Origin: CAJBVG01 sp943371235
GTDB taxonomy: Bacteria > Bacteroidota > Bacteroidia > Sphingobacteriales > Sphingobacteriaceae
DNA length: 64,000 bases
Assembly: GCA_943371235.1 (NCBI GenBank)
Contig: CALRTZ010000009.1
Coordinates: forward strand, 6,656-70,655
Direction of reading: 5' to 3'
The notes below the pieces were generated by a model. It was not told the DNA's origin, made no database searches, and was given only the letters and a program-made list of their open reading frames with translations. Positions 57,555 through 64,000 of this stretch are shown piece after piece (within the stretch, counting starts at the first letter, position 1; each line of letters begins with the position of its first letter). A program made the translations under genes and the position numbers.

Positions 57555-59318
57555 TTATTCTATTACAGGGCTCATTAATAAACGAGTTTGTATACCACTG
57601 TTATTTTTTAATTGCTCAAATGTTTTTGCATAAGGCAATAATGCTTTATACTCTTGAGGCATCAGGTAAATTTTAGCTTCTTCGGTTAGTTTGCTCATGA
57701 ACTTCTGAAAAGGATTAGACATTTCAGGATAGTTTACAATTCTATACTCCGTAAGTTTCGCTTTTTTTACTGCTATTTCTATGGCATCTTCTGTATTTCC
57801 TAAAACATCTACTAAACCAATGTTTTTTGCATCTGTTCCTGTATATACTCTACCACCTGCAATTCTTAACACTGCATTTATATCCATTCCTCTACCTTCG
57901 GCAACTTTAGTTGTAAAATCAGTATAAATTCTATTTACCTCATTTTGTATGATGTTTCTTTCGGCAGGGCTAAGGGCTTTCGTATAGTTTCCTAAATCTG
58001 CATATTCTCCAATTTTTACTTGGTCGAAAGTGATGCCTAATTTATTTTTGAAGAAATTTTCGGCGTTAAATAAAATTCCATATACTCCAATAGAGCCTGT
58101 AATAGTGGTAGGTTCCGCAACAATGGTATCGGCAGCGCAGGCAATTAAATAACCACCAGAAGCAGCTACATCACCCATTGAAACTATAAAAGGTTTTACT
58201 TTTTTGGCAAGCACTACCTCTCTCCATATAACATCAGAAGCGAGTGCGCTTCCTCCAGGTGAGTTTACACGTAATACAATGGCTTTAATGCTTTCATCTA
58301 ATCTAGCTTTTCTAATTGCTTTAGAAATAGTTTCAGAACCAATGGTTTCATCGTTACCACTGCCGCTGTTTATTTCTCCACTTGCATAAATTACAGCAAC
58401 TTTATTTTTAGAGATTGAAATATCGGGTTTAGATGATTTAGAATACTGATGCATCGTAACTAAATTCAATTCTTTTATAGAAGATTTATTACTGCTCTTC
58501 ACTAACCTCATTAATAGCTCATCTTTATACGCCAATCTATCTGCCAATTTATAGGTTATTGCATCGCCGGCATTTCTTACTTTTAATTGCAAAGCAATAT
58601 TACGTATGCTGTCTTTTGGCATGTTACGTGCAATGGCAATATTACTTACCATATGGTTAAATAACGATTGTAGGTACACGTTTATTTGCAGTTTGTTAGA
58701 GTCGCTCATGTGATCGCTCATATAAGGTTCTACCGCACTTTTAAAAGAACCTACCCGAATTATTTCTGGCTTAATTTCTAATTTTTCGAATGCATTTTTA
58801 AAAAACATGTATTGTGTACTAAACCCTTTTAATTCTAGTAAGCCCGATGGATTTAAATAAACACTATCGGCAACAGAAGATAGGTAGTATGCTTTTTGTG
58901 TATAAAATTCGCTGTATGCGTAAATAAATTTGTTCGATTTTTTAAAACGAATGAGCGCATTTCGAATTTCTTCAACGGTTGATAAACCTGCATTAATATT
59001 AGATACATCGATGTATATACCATCAATATTAGGGTCGGAGCTAGCTTTCTCTATATTTTCTAATATTGAAGTTAAGCCAAGTGTAGTCGTAAAGCCATAT
59101 TCTTCTAATCCTTCAAAAGGATTGTCGGCGCTGCGTTCTACAATTTCTTCGTTGAGCTGAATATGTAAAATGCTATGGTTTTTAACTTCTATTTTTTGAT
59201 CATCACTTATGCTCATAATACTGCCTATAATAAGTAAGAAACCCACAAAGAACAGCAAAAGCACCGAAAGGAATGCACCAATCATGGATGCAAAAACGTA
59301 TTTAAAAAATTGTTTCAT
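57555..59318 (-). CDS. sppA: Signal peptide peptidase SppA (67 kDa type)
   Basis: 587 residues. One N-terminal membrane anchor ('ASMIGAFLSVLLLFFVGFLLIIGSIMS'), then two S49 peptidase units. The general-base lysine lies in 'FYTQKAYYLSSVADSVYLNPSGL' of the first half, and the catalytic serine in 'MGDVAASGGYLIACAADTIVAEPTTITGSIGVYG' of the second. It degrades signal peptides in the membrane. Length fits the full E. coli type. It is 2 bases upstream of polX and starts the leftward operon. Confidence 0.95.
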   Translation of the reverse strand: MKQFFKYVFASMIGAFLSVLLLFFVGFLLIIGSIMSISDDQKIEVKNHSILHIQLNEEIVERSADNPFEGLEEYGFTTTLGLTSILENIEKASSDPNIDGIYIDVSNINAGLSTVEEIRNALIRFKKSNKFIYAYSEFYTQKAYYLSSVADSVYLNPSGLLELKGFSTQYMFFKNAFEKLEIKPEIIRVGSFKSAVEPYMSDHMSDSNKLQINVYLQSLFNHMVSNIAIARNMPKDSIRNIALQLKVRNAGDAITYKLADRLAYKDELLMRLVKSSNKSSIKELNLVTMHQYSKSSKPDISISKNKVAVIYASGEINSGSGNDETIGSETISKAIRKARLDESIKAIVLRVNSPGGSALASDVIWREVVLAKKVKPFIVSMGDVAASGGYLIACAADTIVAEPTTITGSIGVYGILFNAENFFKNKLGITFDQVKIGEYADLGNYTKALSPAERNIIQNEVNRIYTDFTTKVAEGRGMDINAVLRIAGGRVYTGTDAKNIGLVDVLGNTEDAIEIAVKKAKLTEYRIVNYPEMSNPFQKFMSKLTEEAKIYLMPQEYKALLPYAKTFEQLKNNSGIQTRLLMSPVIE

Positions 59319-59371
59319 CTTATTAAGAATATATGCAATAATAATAATAAAATCCCTTTATTTTTACGCCA

Positions 59372-59854
59372 ATGAAAGCGATTTTACTTTTAGGTAGTAA
59401 CCTAGAGAACCCCCTTACACAATTGAACACTGCTGTAGAGCGGCTATCCGAATTGGGTAATGTACGTGGGAGTTCATCTGTATACATAACTGCGGCTTGG
59501 GGCAAAACAGACCAAGCCGATTTTTATAACCAAGCAGTTGAGATTGAATTTGAAATGTCGCCATCTGTTTTAATGAAAAAAATTATTGAAATAGAGCAGC
59601 TTATGGGCAGAGAGCGGATCAATAAGTGGGAACCTAGAATTATTGATATTGATATCATTTATATTGAAGATCTAATTATTGAGGATGAATTATTGAATGT
59701 TCCGCATCCTCACATGCAAAACAGAATGTTTGTTTTACAACCTATTGCAGAATTAAATAATGCTTGGCAACATCCAATTTTAAAGATGAATGTAATAGAG
59801 TTAATACAAAATTGTAACGATAAATTAGAAGTTCGTAAATTAACAATTGAATAA
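59372..59854 (+). CDS. folK: 2-amino-4-hydroxy-6-hydroxymethyldihydropteridine pyrophosphokinase
   Basis: 160 residues. It transfers diphosphate from ATP in folate synthesis, before dihydropteroate synthase. Motifs: 'ILLLGSNLENPLTQLNTAVERLSELGNV', 'YITAAWGKTDQADFYNQAVEI', 'IEIEQLMGRERINKWEPRIIDIDIIYIEDLII' and 'VPHPHMQNRMFVLQPIAEL'. Start ATG; divergent from sppA with a 53-base gap. It complements folA and thyA elsewhere in the window. Confidence 0.96.
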   Translation: MKAILLLGSNLENPLTQLNTAVERLSELGNVRGSSSVYITAAWGKTDQADFYNQAVEIEFEMSPSVLMKKIIEIEQLMGRERINKWEPRIIDIDIIYIEDLIIEDELLNVPHPHMQNRMFVLQPIAELNNAWQHPILKMNVIELIQNCNDKLEVRKLTIE

Positions 59855-59901
59855 AATTTAGTAAGTTTGGTTATTAAGCTGATAAAATACACCCCCCAAT
59901 A

Positions 59902-60261
59902 GTGTCACAAATTTACAATCTCAGTTATTTGCAAGAAGTGTCTAAGGGCAACATTGCATTTATGTTAGATATGATACATATTTTTTTAACTAAAACTCCT
60001 GAAACGCTTGATATACTTAAGAAAGAGGTGGAAGCGAATAATTGGGAAATGGTTGGATTTTATGCTCATAAACTAAAGGCAACGTATGCTTACATGGGTA
60101 TGCAAGAATTAAAAGAATTGTTGATATTGATTGAAAAGTCGGCAAAACAAATGGAAAATTTACATGAAATACCAGTTTGGTTTTCATCAATACTTAAAGC
60201 TACTCAACCCGCACTAGTAGAAATTGCGGAACATAAACAATTATTAGAAAAAGCATTATAA
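59902..60261 (+). CDS. HPt phosphotransfer protein
   Basis: 119 residues with a GTG start. Helical HPt core with the phospho-acceptor His 56 in 'FYAHKLKATYAYMG' and 'ELLILIEKSAKQM'. It relays phosphate between hybrid kinases and response regulators. It precedes a stand-alone receiver by 9 bases. Hybrid kinases such as the one at 12289 are possible donors. Confidence 0.85.
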   Translation: MSQIYNLSYLQEVSKGNIAFMLDMIHIFLTKTPETLDILKKEVEANNWEMVGFYAHKLKATYAYMGMQELKELLILIEKSAKQMENLHEIPVWFSSILKATQPALVEIAEHKQLLEKAL

Positions 60262-60270
60262 ATATAAATT

Positions 60271-60639
60271 ATGAAAGTATTAATTGTAGATGATGAAGAG
60301 ATGGCCATTAAAATGGTAGAACATCAGATGAAACTCGACGGTTTTGAAGTAATTACAAGCACAGACGGTAGAGATGCCATTGATTTAATTAAATCTCAAG
60401 AACCAGATATCGTAATATCTGATATTATGATGCCATTTATGTCGGGTTTAGAATTATTAGAATTGATTAAAGCAGAGCAACGAAAAATTCCTGTAATCCT
60501 AATTTCAGCTTTAGATGATGTGGAAGTTATACAAACAGCAATAGGAATGGGAGCCGACGATTTTGTCATAAAACCAGTGAAAATGGATGAGCTATCGTTG
60601 AGGATTAAAAGGGTGTTGGCTAACCATAATATGGCTTAA
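60271..60639 (+). CDS. Single-domain response regulator
   Basis: 122 residues, one receiver domain and nothing else. Acidic pocket 'LIVDDEE' (residues 4-10), phospho-acceptor Asp 51 in 'VISDIMMPFMSGLE', Ser/Thr in 'ILISAL' and conserved Lys in 'DFVIKPVKMDEL'. With the HPt gene it forms a two-gene relay module, a CheY- or Spo0F-like output by protein binding. Confidence 0.93.
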   Translation: MKVLIVDDEEMAIKMVEHQMKLDGFEVITSTDGRDAIDLIKSQEPDIVISDIMMPFMSGLELLELIKAEQRKIPVILISALDDVEVIQTAIGMGADDFVIKPVKMDELSLRIKRVLANHNMA

Positions 60640-60675
60640 TACTAGAAATATTACAATTAACTCGTTTGTTTGGTA

Positions 60676-60705
60676 GAATTTTTGCTTATGATTGAGCAAA
60701 AATTC
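60676..60705 (+). promoter_or_regulatory. 11-bp inverted repeat just before the LVIVD gene
   Basis: GAATTTTTGCT (60676-60686) and AGCAAAAATTC (60695-60705) are perfect complements, ending 5 bases before the ATG at 60711. It would mask the ribosome-loading region if formed in mRNA, or act as an operator or terminator for the regulator gene. Confidence 0.5.
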
Positions 60706-60710
60706 AACAT

Positions 60711-62312
60711 ATGAGAAGTATTTTAAGTTTTATTTTACTTACTACGCTGACTTTGAGCGCATCTGCTCAATATAATTTCACAAAAGTTAGCGATTTAGCA
60801 ATTGGTAACAACAGGTATTCGAACATTTGGGGCTACGCACAAGCCAATAAAGAGTACGCTTTGTTAGCCTGTCAAGGTTCATCAACCTTAAATGATGCTT
60901 GTGCTATTGTAGACGTAACCAACCCAGCAAGCCCGAACACTTTATTCAAAGTACCTGGCCCGAACTCATTATGGAGAGAAATTCGCACTTGGCAACATTA
61001 TGCCTATATAACCACTGAGGCATCAGACAATACATTTGGCATAACCATAGTAGATTTACAGTATTTACCAGACAGTATCAAAACGAAGCAGTACACTGCA
61101 GATGGTGTAATTAGCAATGTGCATGCTTTGCACATAGACAATGGCTTTTTATATTTATACGGTGCTAACAATGCTCTTTCACAGGGCGGTGCCTTAATAT
61201 TAGATTTAACAGATCCTTGGAACCCAGTAGTCGCTGGCTCGTATGCTACTAAATATGTACATGATGGAATCGTAAGAAACAATATTATGTACTCTGGAGA
61301 AATTTTTGACGGAACTTTTTCAATAGTAAACGTTAGCAATAAAAGTTTGCCAGTTGTAATTAATCAACAAGTTACACCAAGTGCCTTTACACACAATACG
61401 TGGCTTTCTACAGATTCTAAATACTTGTTTACAACAGATGAAAAGGCAGATGCTTACGTAACAAGTTACGATGTATCGAACCCTTTGAACATAGTGGAAT
61501 TAGACAGATACAGAAGACCACCAGCAGGCGGTGCCATTCCTCATAATACCTATATTTTAAGAGATTCTTTAGTAACTGGAACCAACACAGATTGGTTACA
61601 TACTTCTTATTATACCATGGGCACCACCATTGTGGATGCAGCAAAGCCAGATAATTTAGTAGAAGTGGCGCATTACGATACCAGCCCTTTAACCGGAAAC
61701 GGCTATCAAGGTGCTTGGGGTGTATATCCTTATTTACCTTCAGGAAAAGTCTTGGTTTCGGATATGGAATTAGGTTTGTTTGTTTTACAACCTAATTACC
61801 AAAGAGCATGTTATTTAGAAGGTATTATTACAGATTCAATCACAAATTTACCTATTCCAAATGCTCGCGTAACTTTTATTGGAAACTCACATGTTAAAAA
61901 TTCTAAAAATGATGGTTCTTATAAAACAGGTATTGTAACAGAAGCAAATAATGCAGTACGATTTACAGCTCCAGGTTATCAAACTAAAACATTAACCGTA
62001 AACCTTACAAGAGCAAGTGTTACAAACTTTAATGTAAAATTAAGTCCTGGTGCCAATGGCATTGTTCATGAAAAGTCATTTGATGGTAAAATATACCCTA
62101 GCAATGTAATAAATGAGTTATACATAGAAAATCCTAGTAATAAAAAATTACTTTTAGTTATTAATGATTTGAGTGGAAAGCTTATCAAATCAGAAACGAT
62201 AGAAAGTGCAAAAGAAACCGTTAATGTATCAGCCTTAACAGCAGGCACCTATGTAGTTCAATTACAAGAAAACGATTTATTATTATTCACCGAAAAAATT
62301 ATAAAACAATAA
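60711..62312 (+). CDS. LVIVD/choice-of-anchor-B surface protein with T9SS sorting domain
   Basis: 533 residues. Signal peptide ends 'LSASAQ'. The centre has LVIVD-type beta-propeller repeats ('YALLACQGSSTLNDACAIVDVTNPASPNTLFKVPGPNSLWREIRTWQHYAYITTEA', 'ALILDLTDPWNPVVAGSYATKYVHDGIV', 'TIVDAAKPDNLVEVAHYDTSPLTGNGYQGAWGVYPYL'). A carboxypeptidase-regulatory domain ('ACYLEGIITDSITNLPIPNARVTFIGN', about 365-445) is next, then a sorting domain ending in 'GTYVVQLQENDLLLFTEKIIK'. It is an exported surface protein of unknown ligand, the first of two tandem paralogues. Confidence 0.88.
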   Translation: MRSILSFILLTTLTLSASAQYNFTKVSDLAIGNNRYSNIWGYAQANKEYALLACQGSSTLNDACAIVDVTNPASPNTLFKVPGPNSLWREIRTWQHYAYITTEASDNTFGITIVDLQYLPDSIKTKQYTADGVISNVHALHIDNGFLYLYGANNALSQGGALILDLTDPWNPVVAGSYATKYVHDGIVRNNIMYSGEIFDGTFSIVNVSNKSLPVVINQQVTPSAFTHNTWLSTDSKYLFTTDEKADAYVTSYDVSNPLNIVELDRYRRPPAGGAIPHNTYILRDSLVTGTNTDWLHTSYYTMGTTIVDAAKPDNLVEVAHYDTSPLTGNGYQGAWGVYPYLPSGKVLVSDMELGLFVLQPNYQRACYLEGIITDSITNLPIPNARVTFIGNSHVKNSKNDGSYKTGIVTEANNAVRFTAPGYQTKTLTVNLTRASVTNFNVKLSPGANGIVHEKSFDGKIYPSNVINELYIENPSNKKLLLVINDLSGKLIKSETIESAKETVNVSALTAGTYVVQLQENDLLLFTEKIIKQ

Positions 62313-62315
62313 ACA

Positions 62316-62351
62316 ATTTTACTTACTAACTAAATTTTACTTACTAACTAA
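62316..62351 (+). repeat. Perfect tandem 18-bp duplication before a start codon
   Basis: ATTTTACTTACTAACTAA at 62316-62333 and again at 62334-62351, with the next base beginning the ATG of the second LVIVD gene. The unit ends in TAA and fills the whole gap after the first gene's stop. Confidence 0.95.
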
Positions 62352-64000
62352 ATGAAACGAATTATTAATTTATGTGTATTAGGATTCTTAGCCCTTAGTA
62401 CTCAAGCACAAGATTTAAATATTGTGCAAAGATCTAGAGTTCCGTATCCAGGAACTTCCAATATTTGGGGGCATGTAGATTCTACAGGAAAAGAATACGC
62501 ATTAGTGGGAGCCAACAATCAACTTTCTATAGTTGATGTAACAAATCCAGCAACTCCTGTGAAGAAATTTGCAGTACCAGGACCTAACTCTGCATGGAGA
62601 GAAATACGTACTTGGGGTAAATACGCATATGTTACTACCGAAGGTGGTGGCGGATTAACCATTGTTGACATGCGTTTTTTACCAGATACAGTTTACCACA
62701 AACAATATACAGGTAATGGTGCTATCAACGGGCAATTAGATGCTATACATGCTTTACACATTGATAACGGAAAATTATATTTATATGGTGGCGATTTACT
62801 GGGTGGTAGAGCAAAAATATTTAGCTTATCAGACCCTTGGAACCCTAATTATTTAGGTACTGTTTCTGATGATTATGTGCATGATGGTTTTGTGAAAAAC
62901 GATACTCTTTACTCTTGTCAGATTTACGACGGTGTAATGGAAATTATTGATGCACGTAACCCCGCAGCACCTGTAATTATTGGATCTCAACTCACTCCAA
63001 AACAGTTTACGCACAACTCTTGGATGTCAACCAACGGAAAAGTGATGTACACAACAGACGAGGTTACAGGTTCGTGGGTAACTTCTTATGATATTTCAGA
63101 TATTCAAAATATTAAAGAATTAGATAGATACATACATAACAATTCTGGTTCTATTGGTCATAATACCTATGTATTGAATAACTCTTCTATAACCGGCCAT
63201 AATACAGATTTCTTATGGACATCTTATTATACGGATGGTATTACGGTAGTAGATGCAGCGCGTCCAGATAACTTAGTTGAGATTGGTTATTTCGATTCGT
63301 CGCCTAATTTTTCTGGTAACGGTTTCCATGGTGCTTGGGGAGTGTATCCTTATTTACCATCGGGCAACGTGTTAATTTCTGATATTGAAAGAGGGATGTT
63401 AGTAGTAACGCCTACCTACAAAAGAGCGTGTTACTTAGAGGGTATAATTACCGATGCAATAACTAACGTGCCTATTGCAGGTGCAACTATTACTGTTTTA
63501 GGTAAAACTAGTTTAAATGGTACCACAAACCTTTCAGGTGTATATAAAAACGGTACTGTTGACACGGGAACTTATGTAGTAGAAATTGCTAGTCATGGTT
63601 ACGTAACCAAAACAGTAAACGTAGTTTTACAATCGGGCCAAGTAACTTCTTTAAATTATGCCTTAGGAAAGCAAGCTAATTTTCCATTTAACACCATCGT
63701 TAAAGATTCAACAGGAGCAGCACTTGCTGGTGTAAATGTATTAATTCGTAATTCAGAATATACATATGAAACCGTTACTAATGGTAGTGGTGTAATAGAT
63801 TTCCCTGTTTTTTATGCTGGTAAATATGCACTTTACATTGGTAAGTTTGGTTATCATACCATTTTTATTGATTCAACAGATTATTTAACTGTAAATGATA
63901 TCCCGAATTTAAAATTAGCAAAAGGATACGAAGACGATTTCTTCTTTGATTTTGATTGGCAAGTAGTTTCTACCGCTACCACTGGAAATTGGGTAAAAGC
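62352..64000 (+). CDS. LVIVD/choice-of-anchor-B surface protein, tandem paralogue (5' part)
   Basis: Open from ATG 62352 to the window end (549 residues, no stop). Signal peptide 'NLCVLGFLALSTQAQ'. The LVIVD region repeats that of the preceding gene with 'YALVGANNQLSIVDVTNPATPVKKFAVPGPNSAWREIRTWGKYAYVTTEGGGG', 'DYVHDGFVKNDTLYSCQIYDGVMEIID' and 'QFTHNSW'. It then adds at least two carboxypeptidase-regulatory units ('YLEGIITDAITNVPIAGATITVLGKTSLNGTT', 'NTIVKDSTGAALAGVNVLIRN'), so it is longer than its neighbour. The C-terminus is not in this window; a sorting domain is likely beyond. Confidence 0.9.
   Translation, partial: MKRIINLCVLGFLALSTQAQDLNIVQRSRVPYPGTSNIWGHVDSTGKEYALVGANNQLSIVDVTNPATPVKKFAVPGPNSAWREIRTWGKYAYVTTEGGGGLTIVDMRFLPDTVYHKQYTGNGAINGQLDAIHALHIDNGKLYLYGGDLLGGRAKIFSLSDPWNPNYLGTVSDDYVHDGFVKNDTLYSCQIYDGVMEIIDARNPAAPVIIGSQLTPKQFTHNSWMSTNGKVMYTTDEVTGSWVTSYDISDIQNIKELDRYIHNNSGSIGHNTYVLNNSSITGHNTDFLWTSYYTDGITVVDAARPDNLVEIGYFDSSPNFSGNGFHGAWGVYPYLPSGNVLISDIERGMLVVTPTYKRACYLEGIITDAITNVPIAGATITVLGKTSLNGTTNLSGVYKNGTVDTGTYVVEIASHGYVTKTVNVVLQSGQVTSLNYALGKQANFPFNTIVKDSTGAALAGVNVLIRNSEYTYETVTNGSGVIDFPVFYAGKYALYIGKFGYHTIFIDSTDYLTVNDIPNLKLAKGYEDDFFFDFDWQVVSTATTGNWVK

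Noticed and set aside
10314..62351. CRISPR array as an explanation for the intergenic repeats
   Set aside because: Units are 7-8 bp, directly tandem and degenerate, with no spacers of constant length, and no cas genes are present.

Overview
This window reads as chromosomal DNA of a free-living Bacteroidota bacterium. It is AT-rich. Several secreted proteins end in a type IX secretion (T9SS) type A sorting domain. Other lineage marks are a Bacteroidetes-style TonB, SusD-free surface lipoproteins, a PorE-like OmpA protein, the LpoB/COG3014 lipoprotein pair, the quinone-type PyrD, and promoters of the TTTG-N19-TAnnTTTG type with no obvious Shine-Dalgarno sequences. I cannot place it to genus. 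There is no prophage, IS element, rRNA operon or CRISPR array.

Layout. 1-6.0 kb: the 5' end of a TamA-like surface lipoprotein gene, divergent from an rRNA/tRNA methyltransferase; tRNA-Cys; a 50-residue basic protein; then a leftward operon lpoB, COG3014 lipoprotein, rhodanese, mnmD, pyrD, DUF2805. 6.1-10.8 kb: valS, a restriction-type N-terminal domain protein, holA and an EVE protein. 10.8-17.1 kb: a TPR/PD40 protein, a soluble TPR hybrid histidine kinase, a PorE-like OmpA protein and an S4 RNA-binding protein. 17.1-31.7 kb: a sugar MFS transporter, a 1113-residue repeat surface protein, several secreted or lipid-anchored proteins of unknown role, tRNA-Lys and an acetyltransferase-like protein. 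31.8-45.2 kb: housekeeping genes (folA, thyA, ispE, lapA-like, esterase, EamA, LptF/G, tgt, GT2, ECF sigma factor, rsmG, dprA, alkaline phosphatase, M2 peptidase). 45.4-50.3 kb: a compact, visibly more AT-rich defence-type island: a RelE/ParE toxin-antitoxin pair, a putAbiC abortive-infection protein translationally coupled to a double-DUF262 protein, and a higA antitoxin next to a decayed higB. 50.3-64 kb: a secreted N-formylglutamate amidohydrolase-like protein, ClC channel, TonB, sixA, GT9, a PolX/PHP protein, sppA, folK, an HPt/receiver pair, and two tandem LVIVD/choice-of-anchor-B surface proteins, the second cut by the window end.

The most unusual signal is not a gene. Most wide intergenic gaps are filled by degenerate tandem arrays of 7-bp or 8-bp words. 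At eight genes the array begins exactly at the stop codon, whose TAA/TAG/TGA is the first triplet of the first unit, and at four more it begins close to it. Because 7 and 8 are not multiples of 3, these arrays place stop codons in all reading frames. Another set of words runs up to start codons, twice ending on the base before ATG. About ten word families recur at unrelated loci, sometimes in the same order. I do not recognise this as a described bacterial repeat class. The nearest analogy I know is the heptameric STRR sequences of cyanobacteria.
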